Shown: positions 19,040 through 26,848 of the stretch, in pieces
Layout: each line of letters opens with the position of its first letter
Position numbering within the stretch: position 1 is the stretch's first letter
Assembly (NCBI RefSeq): GCF_021789175.1
Contig: NZ_CP084560.1
Span: 868,001 to 932,000, forward strand
Direction of reading: 5' to 3'
From: Arthrobacter sp. FW306-2-2C-D06B
GTDB lineage: Bacteria > Actinomycetota > Actinomycetes > Actinomycetales > Micrococcaceae
Length of the DNA stretch: 64,000 nucleotides
Program-made: the position numbers and the translations under genes
The notes under the pieces: generated by a model
Seen by the model: the letters and a program-made list of their open reading frames with translations, nothing else
What the model was told of the DNA's origin: nothing
Databases searched by the model: none

Positions 19040-19074
19040 CGGAAGGCTTGGGCCGCCGGAATCGGAACCTTCCG
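19040..19074. terminator. Possible bidirectional terminator hairpin
   Basis: The arms CGGAAGG and CCTTCCG are separated by 21 bases between the convergent sdaA and reductase stops. There is no T-run, so support is weak. Confidence 0.3.
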
Positions 19075-19077
19075 CGA

Positions 19078-20445
19078 CTAGAAGGTGAAGTCCTCCTGAT
19101 GCAGTTGCCGTCGGGGCAAGCCTGCTTGCAGCAGGGCCGCCCGCACAGCCCCTGAGAATCGAGGGGACGCGCAGATGAAGACATCACGGCTAGCCAGATC
19201 CGGGAAAGCGCTCCTCAGGTTTTCCGGGCTGATGGTGGTGCGCGGATCGGACGCCGGGCCAATCACGAGGATCAGCTGCGCTCCGCGGTAGCTGGCAATC
19301 TGTTCGAGTTCTTCACGGAATAGCACCTCTTCATCCGAGGAGGCGCGGTAGAGGAGCGCCAAGTTGCTGCCGTTGACGGGCAGGCTCTCGAAGAGCGCAC
19401 GCATCGGGGTGATCCCCACGCCACCTGCGATCAGGAGCACTCCGCGGCCTCGACGGCGCCCGTCGGTCATGGCGCCGTAAGGACCCTCTGCCAAGACCCT
19501 GGTCCCCGGACGAATGGAGTGGATGAGGGTGGTGCCATCGCCCACGGCCTTGACCGTAATACGCAGAAACTCGTCGTGGGGAGCGGCGGAAATCGAAAAC
19601 GGATGGGACGATCGCCATGTCTTCCGGGACAGGAACCGCCATCGAAAAAACTGGCCTGATTCCGCATTCAGTTCATTCAGGTGACGGCCGCGAAGGATGA
19701 TGCTTGCAACTCCATTGCCCTCGTCGAGGACACGCTCGACGCGGAGACGGTGCCGCCACACCTGCATGACGGGCTCCAGGACGCGGTATCTCAGCAGCAG
19801 CCCAAAGCTGAAGGTGTAAAGGAAGCTCCAAGCAACTTGGACCGCCGGGAATCCGGCCAGATCCGGGCCTGCCAACTCGTGGGAAAAGGACAAAGCGATG
19901 GCTACGTAGGTGAGCAGATGGATCAAGTGCCATGCCTCGTAGCTCATTTTCCGTCGGACGGCGTGAGCCGAAAGGGCAGCGATGCCCACAAAGAGCGCCG
20001 TGGCAATCGCTGCCGCGTAGAGGCCGGGCATGTTGAGGACGTTCGTGGCGGCAGTCCAAAAGCCAAGCTTCTGGCCGATTGCCCAGGCCCAGGTCGCCGC
20101 AAGCGCATGAACAAGAATCAGGCAGAAGATGGCCCGGCCACCGAATCCGTGCCAACGGGCCAGTCTGTCCGCTCCAACTCCTCGCTCAAGCACGGGGGCC
20201 CGGGACATCAGCACCACCATGACTGTCACGCCGTATCCGGCAAGAAGGCCGGAACCATGGGCAATCAGCGGTAGGTTGAAGCGGAGCGGCTGCGGAGCGC
20301 TTATTCCGGCCAGAGCACAGACTCCCATGGCGCCGGTTGCGATCAGCCAGAGAACGAGAGCTGCGGAAAACCTCGGGAACGCTCCGGCAGAAGAGGCTGC
20401 GGCACGCCCTGAACCGCGCGGGCGACGATCAACGTGCAAGGTCAT
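19078..20445 (-). CDS. Ferric-reductase-like transmembrane flavoprotein
   Basis: This 455-residue protein has an N-terminal membrane domain of about six helices with paired histidines suited to heme (RWHGFGGRAIFCLILVHALA, AWHLIHLLTYVAIALSFSHE). A ferredoxin-reductase module follows. FAD contact is suggested by HPFSISAAP and nucleotide binding by IAGGVGITPMRALFESL. Such proteins move electrons from NAD(P)H across the membrane to an acceptor; ferric iron or a partner flavoprotein are candidates. It is the last gene of an apparent three-gene minus-strand operon with two small proteins. An FMN-binding protein that often accompanies this family is not present. Confidence 0.85.
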   Translation of the reverse strand: MTLHVDRRPRGSGRAAASSAGAFPRFSAALVLWLIATGAMGVCALAGISAPQPLRFNLPLIAHGSGLLAGYGVTVMVVLMSRAPVLERGVGADRLARWHGFGGRAIFCLILVHALAATWAWAIGQKLGFWTAATNVLNMPGLYAAAIATALFVGIAALSAHAVRRKMSYEAWHLIHLLTYVAIALSFSHELAGPDLAGFPAVQVAWSFLYTFSFGLLLRYRVLEPVMQVWRHRLRVERVLDEGNGVASIILRGRHLNELNAESGQFFRWRFLSRKTWRSSHPFSISAAPHDEFLRITVKAVGDGTTLIHSIRPGTRVLAEGPYGAMTDGRRRGRGVLLIAGGVGITPMRALFESLPVNGSNLALLYRASSDEEVLFREELEQIASYRGAQLILVIGPASDPRTTISPENLRSAFPDLASRDVFICASPRFSGAVRAALLQAGLPRRQLHQEDFTF

Positions 20446-20453
20446 TCGCTTCT

Positions 20454-20720
20454 CTACTTCCCGGACCGTAATCGTCGGCCGTCGTGCGATTGCTGGCTAC
20501 CCTGTGCTGCATTTTGACGCGGCGCGGGCGCATTGCCGTTCGATGCTTCGCTGTCTGCGGCCTGGACACCGACCGACGCCTCAATAGTGGTGGGAACCTG
20601 GACAGCGGCGGGCGGTTGGACAGGCGATACCAGCGGGCCGTTCAAGCCAAGCGCTACTGCGGCGGCGACAGCTCCGGCGCCTACCGTGATGGTCAGTCCC
20701 TTTTGGAGCGCTTTCCACAT
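20454..20720 (-). CDS. Hypothetical 88-residue membrane-anchored small protein
   Basis: The ATG at 20720 follows an AGGAAG site eight bases upstream and two bases after the stop of the preceding small gene. Residues about 8-30 form one hydrophobic segment (ITVGAGAVAAAVALGLNGPL). The rest is a flexible Pro/Gln/Ser/Ala-rich tail ending in basic residues, probably outside the membrane or a cleaved secreted peptide. It ends eight bases before the reductase start, so it should be co-transcribed. I know no family for it. By position it may be an accessory of the flavocytochrome. Confidence 0.55.
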   Translation of the reverse strand: MWKALQKGLTITVGAGAVAAAVALGLNGPLVSPVQPPAAVQVPTTIEASVGVQAADSEASNGNAPAPRQNAAQGSQQSHDGRRLRSGK

Positions 20721-20722
20721 CC

Positions 20723-20881
20723 CTATGCTTCCTGTGGGTTCGTGCCGGGCCCTAAGGCTTTGGGCCCTGAGCCAGACGGCCAAGTCGGGCCCAGCAGTGC
20801 AGCGGACGCCATGGCCGCCAACACTGACCAAAGACTCCCCCGGCCGGTGGAGAGCGGCGGAATGGGGCGGTAGACGATCAT
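20723..20881 (-). CDS. Hypothetical 52-residue small protein, first gene of the reductase operon
   Basis: The start ATG (20881) is preceded by a perfect AGGAGG five bases upstream, the best ribosome site in this part of the window. The frame closes with TAG only two bases before the next ATG. The product begins MIVYRPIPPLSTGRGSLWSV and has one short hydrophobic stretch (LWSVLAAMASAALLG). No family is recognised. The strong site and tight spacing to two downstream genes argue that it is translated. It might serve as a leader whose translation controls the downstream genes rather than as a functional protein. A TATAAC hexamer lies about 30 bases upstream. Confidence 0.5.
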   Translation of the reverse strand: MIVYRPIPPLSTGRGSLWSVLAAMASAALLGPTWPSGSGPKALGPGTNPQEA

Positions 20882-21097
20882 CGGATCCTCCTGGTTCGGT
20901 TTTTGTTATAACCACTTTCCGCCGCCGGAATAGTTGCGGACTTTGGGGAACCTTTGCCGTGCCTGTGAGAAACCGAAGGGTGCTAGTTTGAAGGCGTCCG
21001 AGACCGATCAGGCGGTAGCTCTCCTTCGGGGCCGATAGACTTGGGGCTGAACGCCTGCGCCGCACTCCGGCGCCTGCTGCCTCAAGTAAGCAACTGA

Positions 21098-22186
21098 TTG
21101 GACACGGCCCCCTTGCGAGAATTTACGGCACGCTTTGCCACCGCCGAGGAAATCGAACACTGGGACAAACACGTCACGGCCAATCCCAACGGCGGCAACC
21201 TCCTCCAATCCGAGGCATTTGCAGACGTGAAGCAGCACTTCGGCTGGAAGCCCCTGCATCTCGTGTACGAGACCGAGGAGTACAGCAGCTACAACCTGGT
21301 CTTGGAGAAGTCGTTTCCACTGCTCGGCAAGCTCTGGTACCTCATCAAGGGCCCTGACGTTGCCGGCGTCGAGGACATTCCAGGGATCATCGAGGCCAAT
21401 CGGGAATTCGTGAGGCGGGACAAGCTCGGGGTTTTCGCCGTGAAAATCGAGCCGGACATCGTCCTCAGTGGCGAAGCGCGGGACGCGATTGAGGCCACCG
21501 GACTGGTGAAGACCCCCAACCTGCAACCGAACGACTCCACAGCCTTGCTGGACATCTCTCCCGAGGAGAACCAGCTTTTGCGCAACCTGCATTCCCGCGG
21601 CCGCAACGCGGTTCGCCGGGCCATCCGCGAAGGCGTTGAAGTGCACACCATGGAACCGACCGAAGAGAACTTCCGGTCCATGTATGCGCTGATGACCAAC
21701 ACGGTCGAGGCGAAGTCCCAAGTTCGCGTCCGTGAATTCGGGTACTACCGCCAGTTCTGGACCAACTTCATCGAACGCGGCCAAGGCAGGCTCTTGTTTG
21801 TCTTCGAAAACGGTGTCCCATCCGTCGGAGCCTTCGTCATCAACTATGGCCGGAAGGGCACCTACAAGGACGGCGGATCGCTGCAGAAGCGCGCGCAGTA
21901 CGGCGATTCGCACTTGGTCCAGTGGACCGCCATCAACCAGGTCAAGGAACTGGGTTGCACGGAGTACGATTTCTGCGGCACCCCGCCCGCGGACCGGCTC
22001 AAAGACACCTCACACCCCTTCCACGGACTTGGCCTGTTCAAGACAAGCTTCAGCAAGACTGTCACCGACTTCGTCGGCTGCTATGACCAGGTCATCAGCC
22101 CGCTGAAGTACAAGCTTTGGACCGCAGCCGGGGAACGTATCGCGCGGCAGGTCTACACCCGCCGAACCGGCCAGCAGTTCTACTAA
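21098..22186 (+). CDS. FemABX-family peptidoglycan interpeptide-bridge aminoacyltransferase
   Basis: FemX-type enzymes add an amino acid from aminoacyl-tRNA to the stem-peptide lysine of lipid II. The 362-residue product has the two GNAT-like halves of the family, with GGNLLQSEAFADVKQHFGWK early and FVFENGVPSVGAFVINYGRK, DGGSLQKRAQYG and EYDFCGTPP later. The last block is a hallmark of the family. A short peptide bridge would suit the peptidoglycan of Arthrobacter relatives. The start is uncertain: TTG at 21098 is used, and a TTG at 21113 would remove five residues. Neither has a strong ribosome site. Confidence 0.85.
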   Translation: MDTAPLREFTARFATAEEIEHWDKHVTANPNGGNLLQSEAFADVKQHFGWKPLHLVYETEEYSSYNLVLEKSFPLLGKLWYLIKGPDVAGVEDIPGIIEANREFVRRDKLGVFAVKIEPDIVLSGEARDAIEATGLVKTPNLQPNDSTALLDISPEENQLLRNLHSRGRNAVRRAIREGVEVHTMEPTEENFRSMYALMTNTVEAKSQVRVREFGYYRQFWTNFIERGQGRLLFVFENGVPSVGAFVINYGRKGTYKDGGSLQKRAQYGDSHLVQWTAINQVKELGCTEYDFCGTPPADRLKDTSHPFHGLGLFKTSFSKTVTDFVGCYDQVISPLKYKLWTAAGERIARQVYTRRTGQQFY

Positions 22187-22229
22187 GATCGCAGCGCCGA
22201 CCCGTCCGCTGCCTCTGTAAAACACCGTA

Positions 22230-22265
22230 TTTGGAGGAAACCCGCCCTTTGGAGGAACACCCGCG
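22230..22265 (+). repeat. Tandem 18-bp duplication carrying two ribosome-binding sites
   Basis: TTTGGAGGAAACCCGCCC (22230-22247) is followed at once by TTTGGAGGAACACCCGCG (22248-22265), two mismatches apart plus a one-base shift. Both contain GGAGG. The second lies nine bases before the GTG start of the ThrE-like gene. Confidence 0.75.
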
Positions 22266-23743
22266 TGACTGACCGCCCCGACAGCAGGCCCAACACCGAC
22301 GGCTTGCCCAAGACGCAGCCGCTGAAGCCATCCCAGGTGCGCCAGAATGTCAACGCCAAGCGCATGCTTCGCAGGCTCGTACAGGGCGAGAATCCTCCCA
22401 CCGCCCCAATGAGCATCGTCGATCGCCTGGCGGGCAGTCCCTACGCCAACCCCATCATCCACGTGGGCGGCGTTGATGCTTCGGCCCGCAAGACCATCGA
22501 CTTCGCGTTGCACATGGCAGAATCCATGTTTCGCTATGGAGCCGGCGCCTTGGAGGTCGAGACCAGCATCATCGCGGTCACGGCCGCACTTGGGCTGAAG
22601 AACATCGAAGTCGACATCACCAACCAGTCAGTCCAGATCAACTACGCGCCCAAGGACCAGACCCCGCTGACCCTGCTCCGCGTCGTCCGTTCCTGGACCA
22701 ACAACTACGCTGGCCTGGCCCAAGTGCACCAGCTCGTCACGGACATCGTGGCGGGCGGTGTGGGCAGGGCCGAGGCAGTGCGGCGGCTGGATGACATCAT
22801 CCGGAGCAGCAAGCCCTTCCCGCGGTGGATGGTCACCATGGCATTCGGCGTCTTCTCCGCTGTTTTCGTCGGAGTCCTGGGCGGGGGACTTGGAGCGTCC
22901 GCCCTGGCTTTCGTCTCCAACATGCTCGTCAACCTCGTGGCCCGGCAACTGGGCAAGTGGCGCACGCCTGACTTCTTCGTGACAGCGGCCTGCTCCTTCC
23001 TGGTCACGTTCATCGCACTGATGCTCCACTGGGCCGGGGCGGATATCCCGCCGTCCATCGTCGTGGCGGGCGGCATTCTCCTGCTCCTGCCAACGGGTCG
23101 GCTCGTCTCTTCGGTGCAAGACGCCATCAACGGATTCCCCGTGACCGCCGCCGGACGTTTCCTGTCCACCATCCTGACGTTCGGCGCGATCGTTGCGGGC
23201 ATCGCCGTCGCGGTGGTTGTCGGTGACCTCATCGGCAGCGTCGCGATCGATGTCACGCAAACATTCCCCGAGGCGTATCCCTTGTGGGGCCAGGCGATCC
23301 TGATCGCCATCGGTGTGATTGCCATTGGCATCACCGAACAGACCCTGCTCAAACTCCTGCTCCCGACGGCGGCAGTGGGCTTGGTGGGTTACTTCGTCTT
23401 GTGGGGGGCTTCCAACCTCGGCTTCGGAGACCGGCTCTCGCCGGCGATTTCCGCCGTGGTCATTGGTCTTCTCGCCCGCATGGTGGCACTCAGGCTCGGA
23501 GCCCCGCAGCTGGTGGTGGCAGTCCCGGCAGCCCTCATCCTGCTCCCGGGCTTGAAGATATTCCGTTCCATGTATGTATTGACGGTGCAGGAAGCAGACG
23601 TCCTGCTGGGTTCGGGCGGCATGCTCAACGCGGGAGCGATCGTGCTGGGCGTGGCCGCAGGAATTGTGCTGGGCGACAACCTTGCCCGGCCGCTGACCAA
23701 GGGGCTTGCCAGCAATGAGCGACGCCGCGTCCGCCGGCGCTAA
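22265..23743 (+). CDS. ThrE-family threonine/serine exporter
   Basis: This 492-residue inner-membrane exporter joins the two ThrE modules in one chain. The N-terminal cytoplasmic part (GGVDASARKTIDFALHMAES, the ETSIIAVTAALGL stretch) leads into about ten hydrophobic segments. Family landmarks include GGILLLLPTGRLVSSVQDAINGFP. The known C. glutamicum member exports L-threonine and L-serine. The GTG start has GGAGG nine bases upstream. It is close behind the femX-like gene and converges on the siderophore-interacting protein gene. Excess serine from the nearby glycine route would be a plausible substrate, but that link is inference. Confidence 0.9.
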   Translation: MTDRPDSRPNTDGLPKTQPLKPSQVRQNVNAKRMLRRLVQGENPPTAPMSIVDRLAGSPYANPIIHVGGVDASARKTIDFALHMAESMFRYGAGALEVETSIIAVTAALGLKNIEVDITNQSVQINYAPKDQTPLTLLRVVRSWTNNYAGLAQVHQLVTDIVAGGVGRAEAVRRLDDIIRSSKPFPRWMVTMAFGVFSAVFVGVLGGGLGASALAFVSNMLVNLVARQLGKWRTPDFFVTAACSFLVTFIALMLHWAGADIPPSIVVAGGILLLLPTGRLVSSVQDAINGFPVTAAGRFLSTILTFGAIVAGIAVAVVVGDLIGSVAIDVTQTFPEAYPLWGQAILIAIGVIAIGITEQTLLKLLLPTAAVGLVGYFVLWGASNLGFGDRLSPAISAVVIGLLARMVALRLGAPQLVVAVPAALILLPGLKIFRSMYVLTVQEADVLLGSGGMLNAGAIVLGVAAGIVLGDNLARPLTKGLASNERRRVRRR

Positions 23744-23751
23744 GCCAAGCC

Positions 23752-24591
23752 CTAGATCTGCCCGATCGGGAGTTTCTTCTCCGCCTGGAAGTCGTCCTCC
23801 ACCCGCCCTTGGGCCCAGTATCCGGAAAGTGATACCTGGGAACGCTCCAGACCGCGCTGCTTGAAGAAGATGTCCCGCAACCCCTTCATGTAGCCGCGCT
23901 CACCGTGCGCAAACACGTCGACCCGGCCGGGCAGCCACTCCGCATCGCCCAAGGCATCAAGGAGGATCGTGCTTGATCCGGCCGGGACTCCGGAGCGAAG
24001 CAGCCAGCGCAGCTCCACACCGTCGGGCGCCCCGATAGCAAGGATGTCGACGTCGCTATCGACTTCGAGGAAGGCAAGGCCCTTGGCGTCGGGCGGCAGG
24101 GATTCGATCGCGGCGGCAATCGCCGGGAGCGCGGCGTCGTCGCCCGCGAAAAGGTACCAGTCGGCGTCGGGCGCCGGGTTGTAGCCGCCGCCGGGACCCG
24201 TGAAGACAAGGGTGTCTCCGGGCTGGGCCGCCAGGGCCCACGGGCCGGCAAGGCCCTCGTCGCCGTGGACCACAAAGTCGATTGCCAGTTCCTGCGCGGC
24301 CTGGTCGACCCAACGGACGGTGTACGTGCGGGTGTAAGGCCATTGTGCGCGGGGCATGGTCTCGCGGATGGCCCAAAGATCCAGCGGCAGCTCATAGTTG
24401 ACGCCGGGCTGCGGGAACACGATCTTCACATACCGGTCCACGAAGTCGTTGTTCGCGTAGCCGGCAAAACCGGGTCCGCCAGCAATGATGCGCACCATTT
24501 GGGGCGAAAGCTGTTCCGTGCGCAGCACAGTCAGGTTCACTTGGGGGCGGGTATTGCGGGATGCAGACGACGTCGCGGGCAAAGATGTCAT
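23752..24591 (-). CDS. Siderophore-interacting protein (ViuB-like, FAD and NAD(P)-dependent reductase)
   Basis: Members of this family reduce ferric siderophores in the cytoplasm to free the iron. The 279-residue product has an N-terminal FAD domain (RTYTVRWVDQAAQELAIDFVVHG with the R-x-Y-T signature) and a C-terminal SIP domain ending SLSGYWAQGRVEDDFQAEK. The start codon directly abuts a palindromic TAGGC/GCCTA site resembling a DtxR/IdeR box. Only 15 bases separate it from the ung stop, so it either shares the ung transcript or has its own, possibly leaderless, iron-controlled start. Confidence 0.92.
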   Translation of the reverse strand: MTSLPATSSASRNTRPQVNLTVLRTEQLSPQMVRIIAGGPGFAGYANNDFVDRYVKIVFPQPGVNYELPLDLWAIRETMPRAQWPYTRTYTVRWVDQAAQELAIDFVVHGDEGLAGPWALAAQPGDTLVFTGPGGGYNPAPDADWYLFAGDDAALPAIAAAIESLPPDAKGLAFLEVDSDVDILAIGAPDGVELRWLLRSGVPAGSSTILLDALGDAEWLPGRVDVFAHGERGYMKGLRDIFFKQRGLERSQVSLSGYWAQGRVEDDFQAEKKLPIGQI

Positions 24592-24608
24592 GTAGGCAAG
24601 CCTAAGCT
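24592..24608. promoter_or_regulatory. DtxR/IdeR-like iron box at the siderophore-interacting protein start
   Basis: On the minus strand the bases before the ATG read CTTAGGCTTGCCTAC, with TAGGC and GCCTA inverted around two bases. This resembles part of the actinobacterial iron box (TTAGG-type half-sites). Position and gene function fit; the match to the full 19-bp consensus is partial. Confidence 0.45.
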
Positions 24609-25302
24609 AGGGCAGTGGTGGAAGCTCCCAGATGACGGGATCCGCGCCTTGCGCACGGAGCAGGGCGTTGGCCCGGCTGAACGGGCGCGAGCCGAAGAAA
24701 CCACGCGACGCGGAGAGCGGGCTGGGGTGCGCTGAAGAGATCACCGGGGCGCCCTCAAGCAGTGGCTGCACTGCTTCGGCGTCCTTGCCCCATAGGATCG
24801 CGACGAGCGGACTCTGCCGCCCGGCAGCAGTGCGGCGCCGGGCGACGGCGGTGACGGCCGCCGTCGTGATCGCCTCCCAGCCTTTGCCCCGGTGGGAGCC
24901 GGCCGCACCGGCCGCGACGCTGAGCACCCTGTTGAGGAGGAGTACACCCTGTCCCGTCCAGGCCGAAAGATCGCCGTGGACCCGCGGCGGTAGCCCCAGA
25001 TCGGACTCCATCTCCCGGTAGATGTTCGAGAGGCTGCGGGGGATGGGCCGGGTTGGCCCGGAAACCGCGAAAGAGAGCCCGACGGCGTGTCCCGGCGTCG
25101 GGTAGGGGTCCTGGCCCAGGATAAGCACCTTGACGTCGGCAAGAGGCTGCCGGAAGGCGCGAAGGAGGTTGGACGCGGCAGGAAGCACGTGGGTTCCGCG
25201 TGTTGCCTCGGCCGCCACGAAGGCCAGCACCGAGCGCAACTCGTCCTCGACGTCAGAGAGCGCGTCGGCCCAGTCCGGCGCCATGAGGTCCGCCAAAGCC
25301 AT
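24607..25302 (-). CDS. ung: Uracil-DNA glycosylase, family 1
   Basis: Ung removes uracil from DNA at the first step of base excision repair. The 231-residue product has the catalytic motif [17 protein letters not shown] and the DNA-contacting motif [18 protein letters not shown] near the end. The ATG at 25302 ([15 protein letters not shown]) gives the standard family length. The frame stays open to 25434, but those upstream codons include the rare TTA and AGA and encode an unconserved acidic stretch. The gene is convergent with nothing and lies just upstream of the siderophore gene on the same strand. Confidence 0.93.
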   Translation of the reverse strand: MALADLMAPDWADALSDVEDELRSVLAFVAAEATRGTHVLPAASNLLRAFRQPLADVKVLILGQDPYPTPGHAVGLSFAVSGPTRPIPRSLSNIYREMESDLGLPPRVHGDLSAWTGQGVLLLNRVLSVAAGAAGSHRGKGWEAITTAAVTAVARRRTAAGRQSPLVAILWGKDAEAVQPLLEGAPVISSAHPSPLSASRGFFGSRPFSRANALLRAQGADPVIWELPPLP

Positions 25303-25507
25303 TCTCGGGAGTGTCTCGAACTCGGCGGAGTGATCCTCGGATTCAAGCTCGAATAACGCTTCTTCGCCTGCCACCCAGTCATTGTCCCTGTCCTGGGGCT
25401 CCGGGGAAAGCGGCTCCCAAGGGCGGCGGGGCAAATGACATGGATGTTATTCGCCCGTTACCATGGGCGAGGGACATTTTTCAGTCAATGCGTCGAAGGA
25501 GTGTGTC

Positions 25508-25843
25508 GTGGCAGAACCCGCACGGGAACCCATGGCGTCCGAAGCAACTGGATTGGTACTCGAAGACCTGTCCGCCGGACTCCGCAGCGATTCGCCGCTC
25601 GGCGAACGTGAACAGCAGATGCTCGCCCTGGAGAGGCAATGGTGGAAGTACGCCGGGGCCAAGGAACAGGCCGTCAGGGAACTCTTCGATCTCTCCGCGA
25701 CCCACTACTACCAGCTGCTCAATGCCCTCATCGACACTGAGGAAGCATTGGCTCACGATCCTATGCTGGTCAAGAGATTGCGTAGACTACGTATGTCACG
25801 TCAGAGGGCCCGCACAGCGCGTCGTCTCGGTTCTGACGCATAG
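25508..25843 (+). CDS. DUF3263-family actinobacterial protein
   Basis: This is a 111-residue soluble protein whose central part (LGEREQQMLALERQWWKYAGAKEQAVRELFDLSATHYYQLLNALID) matches what I know of the DUF3263 family. The pattern of helices, with SATHYYQLL in a recognition-helix position, suggests a helix-turn-helix DNA-binding fold, but no function is established. The C-terminus is strongly basic (RLRRLRMSRQRARTARR). The GTG start at 25508 has AAGGAG six bases upstream. It precedes the LytR_C protein by 49 bases and is probably co-transcribed, as these two families often are in Actinobacteria. Confidence 0.85.
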   Translation: MAEPAREPMASEATGLVLEDLSAGLRSDSPLGEREQQMLALERQWWKYAGAKEQAVRELFDLSATHYYQLLNALIDTEEALAHDPMLVKRLRRLRMSRQRARTARRLGSDA

Positions 25844-25892
25844 AGCACCCGCTGATCCCCCAGCAAGCAAGCAGCAAGGACAAGGCTTCACC

Positions 25893-26504
25893 ATGACCAA
25901 ATTTGCCCGGGATGAATTCGACCGTGTCCCGCAGAGCTCATCGCGCCAAGGTGTCCACAGGCTCGTCGCGTCCGCTTCCCGTCCCGCGCTATGGCCGGTG
26001 CTGCTGCTGGGCGGCATCGCGCTGGCCGTAGGCCTTGTTGCGTTCCTCATCCTTCCGAAGCTTGGATTCACCTCATCGACGACGCCGCAAGCCGTCGTCA
26101 CCGCGGATGCCCCCAAGCAAAGCGCCGCGGCGTCACCACCCGCAAGCGGCGCCGCGCAGGCGTCCAGCCAGCCAAGCCCGAGCGACACACCTTCCAGCAC
26201 GCCGACGCCGACCCCGAGCACGGCGCCCTTGGACAAGACGGCGGCAGTCGCGGTCTACAACGGCACCACCACCGGTGGCCTGGCTGCCCGCGTGGCCGGC
26301 CTCGTTCAAGGTGGAGGCTGGCCGTTGTCCACCGTCGCAAACTGGGGTGGCATGCCCCAGCAGACGTCGTCGGTTTTCTACAAGGGCGCAGCCCAGAAGG
26401 GCAATGCCGAAGCGCTCGGTAAATTGCTGGGCATTTCCAACCTTGTGGACAGCACCGAATTCCAGCAGCCCGTGGTTGTCATTCTCGGCCCCGGTTACAA
26501 GTAG
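25893..26504 (+). CDS. LytR C-terminal domain membrane protein
   Basis: The 203-residue product has a cytoplasmic N-terminus, one transmembrane helix at about residues 33-54, and a long Ser/Pro/Thr linker (about 60-115). The extracytoplasmic LytR_C domain starts at [19 protein letters not shown] and ends [10 protein letters not shown]. In LytR-CpsA-Psr enzymes this domain accompanies the catalytic module. Here it stands alone, so a role at the cell wall is likely but not catalytic. The ATG at 25893 has AAGGACAAGG upstream. The larger open frame upstream overlaps the DUF3263 gene and is not used. Confidence 0.85.
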   Translation: MTKFARDEFDRVPQSSSRQGVHRLVASASRPALWPVLLLGGIALAVGLVAFLILPKLGFTSSTTPQAVVTADAPKQSAAASPPASGAAQASSQPSPSDTPSSTPTPTPSTAPLDKTAAVAVYNGTTTGGLAARVAGLVQGGGWPLSTVANWGGMPQQTSSVFYKGAAQKGNAEALGKLLGISNLVDSTEFQQPVVVILGPGYK

Positions 26505-26644
26505 CAACTCGGTTACGCCTCAATAACATTGCGGCCACCCACCACCCGAGGTTGCGCTGCGGCAACGTGACTGTGGTTACAGTAGTTGTGAGCTGGCCCG
26601 GAGATCCCGGAAGCCGGCCACTGCTAGTTGAAAGTGTGGGGATC

Positions 26645-26848
26645 ATGGCTTTGGGAACCGTCAAATGGTTCAATGCCGAAAAGGGCTACGGATTCATCAC
26701 TGTCGATGAGTCCGGTGACGACATCTTTGTGCATTGGTCCGCCATCCAGATGGATGGGTTCCGTGCGCTCGAAGAAGGACAACGGGTCGACTTCGAACTG
26801 GGCGAGGGCCAGAAAGGCCCGCAGGCAGAAAGCGTGCGGCTTATCTAG
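26645..26848 (+). CDS. Cold-shock domain protein
   Basis: This is a 67-residue single-domain RNA chaperone of the CspA family. The RNA-binding motifs are KGYGFI (RNP1) and DIFVHWSAI (RNP2). Such proteins melt RNA structure and many are constitutive despite the name. The ATG at 26645 begins the invariant [14 protein letters not shown] pattern; the upstream frame is non-coding leader. The stop TAG shares its G with the GTG start of the following lipoprotein gene (TAGTG), so the two are tightly linked. Confidence 0.95.
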   Translation: MALGTVKWFNAEKGYGFITVDESGDDIFVHWSAIQMDGFRALEEGQRVDFELGEGQKGPQAESVRLI

